A DNA stretch of 64,000 nucleotides from Phyllobacterium myrsinacearum (lineage in GTDB: Bacteria; Pseudomonadota; Alphaproteobacteria; Rhizobiales; Rhizobiaceae). The stretch covers positions 744,001 to 808,000 of the forward strand of contig NZ_PVBT01000002.1 of assembly GCF_002980555.1 (NCBI RefSeq), given 5' to 3'. Position numbers and translations under genes: made by a program. Below the pieces are notes generated by a model. It made no database searches, was not told the origin of the DNA, and was given only the letters and a program-made list of their open reading frames with translations. Below, in pieces: positions 17,763 through 27,071 of the stretch; within the stretch, counting starts at the first letter, position 1, and every line of letters starts with the position of its first letter.

Positions 17763-18929
17763 ATGGGAATTATTGACAGTTTGCGACACGAAGCTCTTTG
17801 TGTCCCCATGAGTGGAATCGATGCGGTGATCAATCACGGGCGAAGCAAGCCGGGCTTGATCGCTCTATGGGCGGGTGAAAGTGAATTGGTTACGCCCGCG
17901 TTCATTCGAGATGCCGCGACGACTGCAGTGGAAGCAGGCGAGACATTCTACACGTGGCAAACGGGTATTCCAGCCCTGCGAGAGGCACTGGCGAGATATC
18001 ATACGCGGCATTTCGGACGCGAATTTCATGCAAACGAATTCACCGTTACAAACGGCGGAATGCACGCCATTCTGCTTGCCTTGCAAGCGACCGCAGGGGC
18101 AGGGGACGAGATAATCTATCTCACGCCAGGATGGCCCAATCTCGTAGGCGCCGCTGCGGTTGCAGGAGCCGTTCCTGTTCCCGTCCCGTTGCGGATTAGT
18201 GAGAAGGAGTGGGTATGTGACGTCACGGCAATCGAAACGGCTATCACACCCCGCACCAAAGCGATCTTCATCAACACGCCTTCAAATCCGACGGGCTGGG
18301 TTGCAACGCGCGAGGAACTCCGAGCCATCATTGAGCTTTCTCGCCGTTTCGGGCTTTGGATCATAGCCGATGAGATCTATTCCCGCTTTGCGTATGGAAT
18401 GCTTCGTGCACCTTCGTTTGCGGACGTCATGGAGCAGGAAGATCGTATCATATTCGTAAACACGTTCTCGAAGAACTGGGCTATGACCGGATGGCGTATT
18501 GGTTGGCTGAACACCCATCCCAGTCTTTCACAAAAGTTTGCCACTCTGGTTCAGTATTCGACCTCGGGCGTGCCACAGTTCCTGCAGCGCGGGGCAATTG
18601 CGGCACTTGATCATGGCGACGATTATGTCAACGCTCAAGTCACCCGCGCCTTGGCGGGACGCGACTTGTTGGTGGACATTCTCAAGAAGACAGGTCGTAT
18701 TGATTTCGCTGTGCCAAAGGGTGCCTTTTACCTGTTGTTCTCGATCGCCGGATTGGATGACTCCGCGCAAGCCGCCATTGAGTTAATTGACAGGGCGAAG
18801 GTCGGCGTTGCTCCGGGTAGTGCGTTCGGCGACGCGGGAAATGGTTTCCTTCGAATCTGCTTCTTACGCGATATCGAACAACTCAAGGCTGCAGCGGACA
18901 AAATAGACGAATGGGTACGGTCCCGTTAG
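17763..18929 (+). CDS. PLP-dependent aminotransferase, class I/II
   Basis: A 388-residue fold-type I aminotransferase. The PLP-binding Lys is in 'VNTFSKNWAMTGWRIGWL'; other marks are 'NTPSNPTGWVATREEL', the Asp of 'IIADEIYSRFAYG', and the C-terminal Arg of 'NGFLRICFLRD' for carboxylate binding. The ATG at 17763 follows GGAGG at ideal spacing; longer readings of the frame lack a ribosome site. It would convert an amino acid to its keto acid, and the preceding aldolase gene is a natural partner. Confidence 0.9.
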   Translation: MGIIDSLRHEALCVPMSGIDAVINHGRSKPGLIALWAGESELVTPAFIRDAATTAVEAGETFYTWQTGIPALREALARYHTRHFGREFHANEFTVTNGGMHAILLALQATAGAGDEIIYLTPGWPNLVGAAAVAGAVPVPVPLRISEKEWVCDVTAIETAITPRTKAIFINTPSNPTGWVATREELRAIIELSRRFGLWIIADEIYSRFAYGMLRAPSFADVMEQEDRIIFVNTFSKNWAMTGWRIGWLNTHPSLSQKFATLVQYSTSGVPQFLQRGAIAALDHGDDYVNAQVTRALAGRDLLVDILKKTGRIDFAVPKGAFYLLFSIAGLDDSAQAAIELIDRAKVGVAPGSAFGDAGNGFLRICFLRDIEQLKAAADKIDEWVRSR

Positions 18930-19094
18930 CACGCCGACTGACCATTAGGATCCAGCCGGTCCGGAACCCCTATTCAGTGCGCGTGCGCTACCTTGAATAC
19001 CGGGAACTGCACAACTGCACGCGTCATCTTGGCGGTATCCCAAGCACCACGAAAGTATCTTGCAACTTACTGATTAACTCGAAGAGGCGATGTG

Positions 19095-19796
19095 ATGTTG
19101 AACGAATCCGTAAATGCGGAACAAAAGCTCGTCGTTGGGATGGTTTTGTTCCCTGGACTGACTTTGCTTGATTTGATCGGTCCGCTGACCGTGTTGGCGT
19201 ATCATTCGACGATATATCTCGTATCGTCCAGCCTGAAACCGGTCACCAGTGACCAAGGGGCGCAATTGGTTCCGAATTGTGACTACGACGGATGTCCTGT
19301 GAACCTGGATATTTTGTTTATTCCCGGCGGCGACGGTGTCGTTGATGCTATGGTAGATCCTGCATTGCTGAGTTTCGTGAAAACCAGAGGGCAAAATGCC
19401 GGATATGTCACTTCCGTATGTACCGGCGCATTAATTCTAGCCGCAGCTGGTTTGCTAGAGGGGTTTGACGCAACCACGCACTGGGCCTGGCACGACGTCC
19501 TGAAAACATTCGGCGCGAACCCAGTGGCAAAGCGTGTCGTAATTGACCGCAATCGCGTAACCGGGGGAGGCGTCACAGCGGGCATTGATTTCGGCCTTTC
19601 TTTGCTCGCTCATCTGCGCGGCGAGTTGGCTGCTCAAACACGGCAGCTGATGATCGAATATGATCCAAATCCACCTTTTGAAAGTGGGTCGCCCGAAAAG
19701 GCAGAACCAAAGGTGATCGAGTTGGCTGAAAAATTGCTCAATGCCGCCGCTGAACGTCAGATTGTAATTCAGCGCCAAAACAGGGCCCGCCCATGA
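19095..19796 (+). CDS. DJ-1/PfpI family protein
   Basis: A 233-residue protein of the DJ-1/PfpI superfamily. The nucleophile elbow is 'VTSVCTGALILAAAGLLEG' with the reactive Cys, followed by 'ATTHWAWHDVL', and 'RVVIDRNRVTGGGVTAGIDFGL' matches the family end. This arrangement is closest to isonitrile-hydratase-like and AraC-associated stand-alone members, but the reaction cannot be assigned. A GAAGAGG site precedes the ATG at 19095. It follows the aldolase and aminotransferase genes on the same strand. Confidence 0.82.
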   Translation: MLNESVNAEQKLVVGMVLFPGLTLLDLIGPLTVLAYHSTIYLVSSSLKPVTSDQGAQLVPNCDYDGCPVNLDILFIPGGDGVVDAMVDPALLSFVKTRGQNAGYVTSVCTGALILAAAGLLEGFDATTHWAWHDVLKTFGANPVAKRVVIDRNRVTGGGVTAGIDFGLSLLAHLRGELAAQTRQLMIEYDPNPPFESGSPEKAEPKVIELAEKLLNAAAERQIVIQRQNRARP

Positions 19797-19954
19797 TTGG
19801 GTCATTACCCCTATTTCCATAGGCAAATCTAGCCACTGTTGAACCAACATTCCCAGCTGAGCGGTGGCAGAAAGCGTGCGAAGCGTGTTGCTGAAAACAT
19901 TCACTCCTGTGATGCCGCGTATAGCGGCACTCTCGGCGCAATATCCGACGTGGA

Positions 19955-20794
19955 TTAACGAGTTTGACCGGTGAGAGCTTCGAGCCGTTTGACGTATAGA
20001 CTGAACAATTCCCACTGTGTGGCTATACCCAGTTTTGCATAAAGATTCTTTCGATGCGTCTTAACGGTGGTGACAGAGATGTTCAGTGTGAGGCTGATTG
20101 AAAGCGAGGAATGCCCTTTGATCAAGAGCTGCGCGATCTGGAATTCTCGTGGCGACAGCATTCCAAATTCGGCGAAAGCCGAAGGGACGTCGTTTCCTTT
20201 GTCGACAGTTCGGGATTTTTCCCAATGTCGCCGGAATGCGGAGCTGACAAACGGTCTTACTGATTTTATGAGCTCAATCTCCTTTGGCGAATAGCCGCTA
20301 GGTGTCCGCCTGCGCGTTAGTGTGATCAATCCCCCTAAACGGTTTGTCAATTCGAGCCCGACACACAGTTCCTCGTAACCGGCTGGCATGCCATGCGTGA
20401 GATAGCCGGCTTCCTCGCTCGCATCAGCTGAAACCCTGTGGTGTGAAAGATCGATCTTGCCGGCCGTCAAGCGGGCGATGTCGCGTACGCGGTGGACCCC
20501 GGGGAGTCTGCCTGTCTGGAAGAGACGAAACGTGGGACTGATTGCATAGCTGTCTTTGACGTAGTTCTCCCAGCCCTCCCGATATCGCAAATCCGGGTGG
20601 CTATCGAACAAGAGCGATGGTGCGTTTCTTGTTGAAAAAAGGATCGTCCTGCTTTCATCGAAGCTGATCAGTGTTCCCAATGACTGTGTAAGACTTTGCA
20701 GTAGTCCCGGCGAGTCGATCATATCGACGACCTCCGCGCAGGAGGCCGCCCAGGCTCCTGGGAGTTTGCCGATATTTGAGTCTGAGAACTTCAT
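19955..20794 (-). CDS. LuxR-family transcriptional regulator
   Basis: A 279-residue regulator. The C-terminal LuxR HTH is clear: 'LSPREFQIAQLLIKGHSSLSISLTLNISVTTVKTHRKNLYAKLGI'. The N-terminal ~190 residues look like a GAF- or autoinducer-type sensing domain. The ATG at 20794 has an AGGGCAAG site; an upstream extension of the frame is unlikely. It is transcribed away from the aldehyde dehydrogenase gene, with ~270 bp between them containing a TCCTCC/GGAGGA hairpin (20939-20954). It is the only regulator inside the 16.5-27.9 kb catabolic block and its likely controller. Confidence 0.85.
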   Translation of the reverse strand: MKFSDSNIGKLPGAWAASCAEVVDMIDSPGLLQSLTQSLGTLISFDESRTILFSTRNAPSLLFDSHPDLRYREGWENYVKDSYAISPTFRLFQTGRLPGVHRVRDIARLTAGKIDLSHHRVSADASEEAGYLTHGMPAGYEELCVGLELTNRLGGLITLTRRRTPSGYSPKEIELIKSVRPFVSSAFRRHWEKSRTVDKGNDVPSAFAEFGMLSPREFQIAQLLIKGHSSLSISLTLNISVTTVKTHRKNLYAKLGIATQWELFSLYVKRLEALTGQTR

Positions 20795-21061
20795 CGTCTT
20801 GCCCTCGCGCTTGCTGATGGCGTATCCGACGATCCAGCGAACGCAAATCCCCAATTATGAGAAGGTCGTGCGAATATTCGCGCCATACCGCACATTCCCG
20901 ATCTTCCACTTACTACGCGGGATCATCGAAAGGGATACTCCTCCCCAAGGAGGATAGCCGACTGCACTTGGCTGATCAAGTATTGACATGATGAGAGTGG
21001 TCACCAGTTGGTCGTGGGCTCTTTCAGCGGTTATCGTCTCCAAGATTGAGGAAAGCACTCA

Positions 21062-22558
21062 ATGCCTAACGCGATCACGGGCTCGCCATATGAGTTGTCT
21101 AGAACTGAGCTATTCCCGGGCAATTACATCGCCGGACAATGGGAAGATCAAGAGGAAGGTAGACTTATCTGTCGCAATCCTTCCAACAACGAGATTCTAG
21201 GGGAATTACCGAACAGCGGTAGGGATGCCGCGCGACGAGCCATTGCAGCGGCGGCCGCTTGCCAAAAAGAATGGACGCGCACGAGCCAATGGGAACGGGC
21301 AGACCTTTGTGAAAAGCTCGGCAATGCCATCAAGGCAAGACAAGATGAACTTGCGAGACTCTTGTCTCTCGAGCAAGGCAAACCCCTGGCGGAAGCCCAC
21401 GCGGAAGTCGGTCTGGCCAGTCACGGCTTTCACATGGCCGCTCAACAAGTCAGATATATGACGGGAGAGGTACTCCACGGTACAGCCAAAGGTCGACAGG
21501 TGATTTCACATCGCCATCCGAGAGGGGTATATGCCGTCATCACCCCATGGAATTTTCCTGTCAACATCCCGGTCGAATACATCGCCCCGGGTATCGCTAC
21601 AGGCAACGCGATTGTTTGGGTCCCAGCGCCATCAACCTCTCTGGTAGCCGTGGCACTCATGCGCGTCCTGCATGATGCGGGCATTCCACAAGGCCTTGTC
21701 AATCTCGTGGTGGGCGAGGGTGCAATCGTCGGGGACGAGATTGTCTCCAACACTGGAACTCATGCTATCGGTTTCACCGGTTCGACAAAGACAGGCCAGA
21801 TCATTGCGCAGCGCGGTGCGGGAAAGCCGATGATTCTCGAGCTTGGCGGGAACGGACCACTCATTGTTCGGAAAGATGCAGATCTTGAAAAGGCCGCGGC
21901 GGCAGCTGCAGTTGGAGCTTTTACGAATTGCGGACAAATATGCTCTGCAACAGGGCGTGTCCTTGCTGACCGGCATATCGCTTTTGAACTTGCCGAACGA
22001 ATAGCCGCGCTGGCAGAGGCTCAAGTCCTGGGTAACCCTCTGGCGCAAGGTACAACCATGGGGCCGCTCAACAACAATGCGGTCGCCCGCAAAGTTCGTG
22101 AGCACGTCGAAGAGGCAATTGCCGCCAAAGCGCGATGCCTGACAGGAGGTCGGCCCCTTCCGCAACTCGGTAGCGACCTTTTTTATGCTCCAACCGTTCT
22201 AGGCGATGTGACGCCGAGCATGCGCGTAGCTCATGAAGAGACGTTCGGGCCGGTAGTTCCGGTTGTTCCCCTCGACGGTGATGATGAACTTCTTCGTGTC
22301 GCCAAGGAAGGAGGATACGGCTTGTCGATCGGTATATTCTCGAAAGACATTGAGTTGGCTTTGGCAATGTCGGGCGAACTGTCGGCGGGAATTACAAACA
22401 TCAATGAGTCAACATTTTACTGGGAGACCCATATGCCGTTCGGGGGAAGCTCAGGCAGCGTTAGTGGAACTGGCCGGATTGGCGGGCGATCCGCGATCGA
22501 AGCCATGACAGAAGTACGTACCCTGTCCATCCCGGTCACGAGCTATTGCAAACCTTGA
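21062..22558 (+). CDS. NAD(P)-dependent aldehyde dehydrogenase
   Basis: A 498-residue aldehyde dehydrogenase. The catalytic Cys is in 'NCGQICSATGRV', the general-base Glu in 'ILELGGNGPLIV', and the cofactor site in 'VITPWNFPVNIP' and 'GFTGSTKTGQII'. It is close to the succinate/glutarate semialdehyde and alpha-ketoglutaric-semialdehyde groups. A GAGGAAAG site lies upstream of the ATG. It precedes the MlrC-type gene by ~95 bp, and the aldehyde may come from the aldolase encoded upstream; that link is inference. Confidence 0.9.
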   Translation: MPNAITGSPYELSRTELFPGNYIAGQWEDQEEGRLICRNPSNNEILGELPNSGRDAARRAIAAAAACQKEWTRTSQWERADLCEKLGNAIKARQDELARLLSLEQGKPLAEAHAEVGLASHGFHMAAQQVRYMTGEVLHGTAKGRQVISHRHPRGVYAVITPWNFPVNIPVEYIAPGIATGNAIVWVPAPSTSLVAVALMRVLHDAGIPQGLVNLVVGEGAIVGDEIVSNTGTHAIGFTGSTKTGQIIAQRGAGKPMILELGGNGPLIVRKDADLEKAAAAAAVGAFTNCGQICSATGRVLADRHIAFELAERIAALAEAQVLGNPLAQGTTMGPLNNNAVARKVREHVEEAIAAKARCLTGGRPLPQLGSDLFYAPTVLGDVTPSMRVAHEETFGPVVPVVPLDGDDELLRVAKEGGYGLSIGIFSKDIELALAMSGELSAGITNINESTFYWETHMPFGGSSGSVSGTGRIGGRSAIEAMTEVRTLSIPVTSYCKP

Positions 22559-22652
22559 TAGGGTGGAGTGGCGGGTTTCTGAAGCGGACAGACCATGTTG
22601 GATCGTTAGCTGCCAACAAAGCCAACCTGATGCCTAATTGAGATGAAACGTC

Positions 22653-24155
22653 ATGAGAAAACGCGTATTGATAGCCGGCTTTCAACATGAAACGAATACG
22701 TTTGCGCCCACAAAGGCAAACTATTCCAGCTTCGAACGCGGTGAGATGTACCCGGCGATGGCGCGGGGCCAAGATATTCTGAAATTCAGGGACGTCAACA
22801 TACCGATTGGTGGTTTCATCCGCGCAATGGAGGCCAGGAATATTGAACTGGTTCCTGTAGTTTGGGCAGGCGCGAGCCCTTCCGCCCACGTTACTGAGGA
22901 AGCGTTCGAGCGAATAGCTTGTGAAATCGTCCTGGCCGCTTCTGCGAACGAGATAGATGGTGTCTATCTTGATCTTCATGGAGCGATGATTGCCGAACAT
23001 TGTAATGACGGCGAAGGCGAGCTTTTAAAGAGAGTTCGAGAGGTCATTGGCCGCAGCGTTCCACTGGTCGCCAGTCTGGATCTGCATGCAAATGTCACAC
23101 ATTCGATGTTTGCGAGCGCCGATGCACTCGTGGCTTACCGGACGTATCCTCATGTCGACATGTCTTCAACGGGTGAGAGAGCCGCAACGTTGCTGACCCA
23201 GCTCTTGGAAACAAAACAGCCCTTTCATTCTTACTATCGACGCCTGCCGTTTCTTATTCCAATCAATGCTCAAGCGACTTCTGTTGAGCCCGCAAACGGC
23301 ATATACCGATGGCTCGCGCAAGCCGAATTGGGGAGCTCAACAGTACTATCCTTTGCGCCAGGCTTCCCCGCGTCCGACTTTCCGGAATGTGGCGGAGCTG
23401 TCTGGGGTGTCGGGGTAGACGCCGACGAAATTCGCGCAAAGGTTGATGGTCTCTTTGAGAGCGTCATTTCACGTGAGGCTGAATGGAGAGTGGATTTTTT
23501 AAGGCCGGTCGATGCGGTCGAGGAGGCTAAACGCCTGGCCACTACTGCAAGCAAGCCCATTATCATTGCCGACACGCAGGACAACCCGGGTGCTGGCGGC
23601 AACTCCGATACAATGGGGCTCGTGCGCGCGCTGCTGCAACTGCGAGCCACTGACGCTGCGGTTGGTCTGATTGTCGATCAGGCGGCCGCTCAGGCTGCGC
23701 ACCAAGCCGGTGAAGGGGCTGTCATCGAAATCGCTCTCGGGGGAAAGTCTGGAATCATCGGAGATGGGCCGTTGAGGGCAGAATATCGCGTGGAGCAGCT
23801 AAGCAACGGGATTTGCCGTTTCGATGGCCCTATGCTGACTGGGATGATCGCAGATGTGGGCCCCAGCGCTCGCTTATCCATTGGCGGAGTGGAGATCGCT
23901 GTTTCAAGTTTCAAGACACAGATGATCGATAGAAACCTTTTCAGAATGGTCGGGATCGAACCAGAAGCCAAGAAGGTTTTGGCTGTAAAGAGCTCGGTTC
24001 ATTTTCGAGCCGATTTCGAGCCGATTTCGGGAGCCATACTCGTCGCCAAATCTCCCGGCCCAGTGGCAGCAGATCCGCAAGATCTTCCATGGAAACATCT
24101 CAGCCAGGGATTGCGGCTTTCGCCGCTCGGACCGGCCTTTGTGACAAAGCAATAA
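22653..24155 (+). CDS. M81 family (MlrC-like) metallopeptidase
   Basis: A 500-residue member of the MlrC/M81 family, named after microcystinase C, though most members lie in uptake and catabolic loci and their substrates are unknown. Marks include 'IAGFQHETNTFAPTKA', 'DGVYLDLHGAMIAE', 'SLDLHANVTHSMF' and 'YRTYPHVDMSSTGERAA', with His and Asp residues that are likely metal ligands. It lies between the aldehyde dehydrogenase and an amino-acid-type ABC importer, so it may hydrolyse the imported amide- or peptide-like compound. Confidence 0.87.
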   Translation: MRKRVLIAGFQHETNTFAPTKANYSSFERGEMYPAMARGQDILKFRDVNIPIGGFIRAMEARNIELVPVVWAGASPSAHVTEEAFERIACEIVLAASANEIDGVYLDLHGAMIAEHCNDGEGELLKRVREVIGRSVPLVASLDLHANVTHSMFASADALVAYRTYPHVDMSSTGERAATLLTQLLETKQPFHSYYRRLPFLIPINAQATSVEPANGIYRWLAQAELGSSTVLSFAPGFPASDFPECGGAVWGVGVDADEIRAKVDGLFESVISREAEWRVDFLRPVDAVEEAKRLATTASKPIIIADTQDNPGAGGNSDTMGLVRALLQLRATDAAVGLIVDQAAAQAAHQAGEGAVIEIALGGKSGIIGDGPLRAEYRVEQLSNGICRFDGPMLTGMIADVGPSARLSIGGVEIAVSSFKTQMIDRNLFRMVGIEPEAKKVLAVKSSVHFRADFEPISGAILVAKSPGPVAADPQDLPWKHLSQGLRLSPLGPAFVTKQ

Positions 24156-24721
24156 CTCAAAATAGGCGCGATTCACCTGATGTGCCGAACTTGGCTATCG
24201 GTGTGACGCGCATCTGAGCACCCTGCATTTTGTGATGCGATGAGCCCCAGTCTCCCTGAACCGTCTAAACCACGTGCGGTCTGCGGAGCAGTTAGTGCCA
24301 GCAGATTGCCGGGCTCTTCATTGTGTATCCAGCGAAATGACCAGACGTTTGGCAGGCATCACGGCAAATAGCCGGAGCAAGCATATGCCTGTCGTGCAAA
24401 TGGACCTGTCAGCATTTCGTCCCCGATCTTGCCGCATCTGCAACCGCTTTGCGCTGCAAAGTTATTAGGTCGTGCACAGGCCGCAATCCATTGTGCGGAC
24501 ATCTCACCCTCCTCCTCCGGGAGGAGGGTGGCGACAATGTTTTGTTGGTAAATAAATCCAGAAATACAGGGGAAAAACGGCGCCGGATACACCGGCCCTC
24601 ACGGGTGATGATCAAGAACGCAATGGATCTGTAGCCAGGTGATGTTCACGGGATCAGCTCATGCTGCGCTCCTGCGGTCGGAAAACACACGTGACGTCAA
24701 GCCGTGACATAGGAACGAATA
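24156..24721. other. Intergenic region before the amino-acid ABC operon
   Basis: About 570 bp with no supported gene. It contains a strong GC-rich hairpin at 24505-24530 and, just before the ABC ATPase gene, an AGGA ribosome site. A separate promoter for the transporter operon is likely here. Confidence 0.4.
24505..24530. repeat. Perfect 11-bp-stem hairpin upstream of the ABC operon
   Basis: CACCCTCCTCC (24505-24515) pairs exactly with GGAGGAGGGTG (24520-24530) around a 4-nt loop. There is no T-tract, so it is not a standard terminator. The arm GGAGGAGGG resembles a ribosome site that could be masked, but no start codon follows closely. Confidence 0.5.
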
Positions 24722-25516
24722 ATGTCCGAAACTGCCAGATCAATTTCGCTTTCCGTAACGGGTAAATCTTCAGCAATTGAAGTTGAAGATCTGCATAAGT
24801 CATTCGGCTCCCTGGAGGTCCTCAAAGGAGTGTCTTTATCCGCTTGTCAGGGCGATGTCGTAGCAATCATCGGCGGATCCGGGTCAGGTAAGTCCACGAT
24901 GTTGAGGTGTATCAATTTCCTCGAAATCCCGACGCGGGGAAAGATCACGATTGCGGGGGATGAAATCCTCCTGCGGCCCGACGGAACGCCGGCCAAGCGT
25001 AAGCAGGTTGAACGAGCCCGGCAACAACTTGGCATGGTCTTTCAGAGTTTCAATCTCTGGACTCACATGACCGTGATGGAGAACTTGACCGAGGTCCCGA
25101 TAAGAGTTTTGGGAATACCGAAAATGGTGGCGATCGCACGGGCAGAAAAATTGCTTGCCCGTGTAGGGCTTGCTCAAAAGGCGCACGTCTATCCATCGTT
25201 CATGTCAGGCGGCCAGCAGCAACGCGCGGCGATCGCGCGTGCGCTAGCGATTGAGCCGCGGGCGATGTTATTCGATGAACCGACTTCTGCCCTCGATCCA
25301 GAGCTGGTCGGTGAAGTTTTGAGCGTTATTCGCGATCTCGCGGCCGAGGGCAGAACAATGATCCTGGTCACCCACGAAATGAAGTTTGCGCGGGAAGTTG
25401 CCAGCCATGTCATCTATTTGCACAACGGCCTCATTGAGGAAGAGGGGCCGCCTGAGCAGCTATTCGGGGAGCCGAAATCGGAGCGGCTCAAGCAATTTCT
25501 GAAGAATACGCGTTAG
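24722..25516 (+). CDS. Amino acid ABC transporter, ATP-binding protein
   Basis: A 264-residue ATPase of the HisP/GlnQ/OccP group. Walker A 'GGSGSGKSTMLRCINFLE', signature 'MSGGQQQRAAIARAL', Walker B 'AMLFDEPTSALDP' and H-loop 'LVTHEMKFA' are intact. The insert 'LLRPDGTPAKRKQVERARQQLGMVF' is of the size seen in HisP/OccP-type proteins, which hints at a basic-amino-acid or opine substrate. It is the first of four tightly linked genes of a polar amino-acid importer. Confidence 0.92.
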   Translation: MSETARSISLSVTGKSSAIEVEDLHKSFGSLEVLKGVSLSACQGDVVAIIGGSGSGKSTMLRCINFLEIPTRGKITIAGDEILLRPDGTPAKRKQVERARQQLGMVFQSFNLWTHMTVMENLTEVPIRVLGIPKMVAIARAEKLLARVGLAQKAHVYPSFMSGGQQQRAAIARALAIEPRAMLFDEPTSALDPELVGEVLSVIRDLAAEGRTMILVTHEMKFAREVASHVIYLHNGLIEEEGPPEQLFGEPKSERLKQFLKNTR

Positions 25517-25548
25517 AACAAAGATAAACAGGGGAGGATGAGCTAATC

Positions 25549-26313
25549 ATGTCACGTACAATACTCTTGGCATTTGCGGTCATATTGGGCGCGAATGTAT
25601 CAGCGAGCGCTGAAACGGTAAAAGTTGGCGTTGCTGCAATGGCTGTGCAGCCCTTCTATGTTCCGGATGCATCCGGAAAATTCTCGGGCTGGGAAATCGA
25701 CGTCATGAGTGCGATTTGCGAGGACCAGAAACTGGATTGCCAGGTGGTGCCGCTCGCGTGGGATGGATTAATTCCTGCTTTGACGTCGGGGCAGATTGAC
25801 ATGATCATGTCTTCGATGTCGATCACAGACGCTCGCAAGCAGATCATTGATTTTTCTGACAAATACTACACGACACCTGGCACGATCGTTGGACCAAAGA
25901 ACGTGCAGGAAGGCGTTGCGCCGAACGATCTGAAAGGCAAGGTTATTGGGATTGTCGTTGCCAATATCCATCAGAAATATGCGCAAAAGCACTTCACAGA
26001 TTCCGAGATCAAGACATACAAGTCTACCGACGAAGTCCGGCAGGATCTTGTGGCCGGAAGAATCGATGCGACTCTGGACGACCGCTTCGGACTGGAGGAC
26101 TGGGTGTCGAGTGATGCAGGATCATGCTGCGAGATAAAGGGCAATGTGAAATACGACCCGGCGATTTACGGGCCTGGTATTGGCGCCGGAATCCGGAAGG
26201 ATGATGCCGGCCTCAAGAACAAGATCAATACCGGGATCAAGGATATTCGCGCCAATGGCAAATATGACGAGATCACCAGGAGGTATTTCAAAACCTCGAT
26301 CTATGGCGATTGA
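25549..26313 (+). CDS. Amino acid ABC transporter, substrate-binding protein
   Basis: A 254-residue periplasmic protein of the SBP_bac_3 family. The signal peptide is 'TILLAFAVILGANVSASA'. Domain marks are 'GWEIDVMSAICEDQKLDCQVVPLAWDGLIPAL', 'DMIMSSMSITDARKQIIDFSDKYY' and 'GRIDATLDDRFG'; the Arg of 'DARK' and the late Asp are the usual ligand contacts. The Cys pair near 'DAGSCCEIKG' is of the lysine/arginine/ornithine-binding type. A GGGGAGGATG site precedes the ATG. It overlaps closely with the permease gene. Confidence 0.9.
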   Translation: MSRTILLAFAVILGANVSASAETVKVGVAAMAVQPFYVPDASGKFSGWEIDVMSAICEDQKLDCQVVPLAWDGLIPALTSGQIDMIMSSMSITDARKQIIDFSDKYYTTPGTIVGPKNVQEGVAPNDLKGKVIGIVVANIHQKYAQKHFTDSEIKTYKSTDEVRQDLVAGRIDATLDDRFGLEDWVSSDAGSCCEIKGNVKYDPAIYGPGIGAGIRKDDAGLKNKINTGIKDIRANGKYDEITRRYFKTSIYGD

Positions 26314-26315
26314 AC

Positions 26316-27071
26316 ATGATCGAGAATATCGCTGCCTATCTGGACCACGTTGTCTCACAAGGTATTTTATCACTTTCCCCTCCCGGTTGGGGCGGGGCTC
26401 TCTTGGTTGGTCTGCTGCATACAATAACGATCGTATCCGGCGCCTATATCATCGCGATTGTACTCGGGATACTGGGCGCAACGGGCAAGATTTATGGCGG
26501 ACCGTTAATACGAGACTGGTTGTCAGTGTACACGACCCTCATCCGCGCTGTTCCGGAGTTGGTATTAATCCTTATTCTGTTCTACGCGGTTCCGAAGATC
26601 ATCAACGATTTACTCGTCGCTTCCGGTTTGGCCCGCATTGGATTCTCACCCACAGTCGTCGGCATGCTTGTGCTGGGGGTGGTCATTGGGGCCTATATGA
26701 CCGAGATTTTTCGTGGGGCAATAATCGCGGTGTCGCGGGGGCAAACCGAAGCAGCCTTGGCCTTTGGAATGTCGACATACCATAGAGCCGTTCGTATCAC
26801 GCTTCCACAGATGTTGGCCAATGCCCTGCCAGGGATGGCCAATCTTTGGCTCAGCGCGACGAAGGATACGGCGCTCCTGGCTGTGATCGGCTTTAACGAG
26901 TTGACACTGGTCACGAAACAGGCCGCCGGATCAACGAGGGCCTTCTTCACGTTCTTCATCGCATCTGGCTGTCTTTATCTTCTCGTTTCAGTGCTCTCTA
27001 CCCAGCTTTTTGCCTGGGCAGAACGGCGAGCCAGGCGAGGCGCGCCGGAAATACGCCGAGGCAAAGTATGA
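26316..27071 (+). CDS. Amino acid ABC transporter, permease 1
   Basis: A 251-residue HisQ/HisM-type permease. The first helix is 'LLVGLLHTITIVSGAYIIAIVLG', and the ATPase-docking loop 'EAALAFGMSTYHRAVRITLPQMLANALPGM' is clear. The ATG at 26316 is two bases after the stop of the binding-protein gene. It forms a heterodimer with permease 2, whose start codon overlaps this stop (ATGA). Confidence 0.9.
   Translation: MIENIAAYLDHVVSQGILSLSPPGWGGALLVGLLHTITIVSGAYIIAIVLGILGATGKIYGGPLIRDWLSVYTTLIRAVPELVLILILFYAVPKIINDLLVASGLARIGFSPTVVGMLVLGVVIGAYMTEIFRGAIIAVSRGQTEAALAFGMSTYHRAVRITLPQMLANALPGMANLWLSATKDTALLAVIGFNELTLVTKQAAGSTRAFFTFFIASGCLYLLVSVLSTQLFAWAERRARRGAPEIRRGKV

Noticed and set aside
24505-24530. 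GC-rich hairpin as Rho-independent terminator of the mlrC-type gene
   Set aside because: It is 350 bp after the stop and has no T-tract on either strand.
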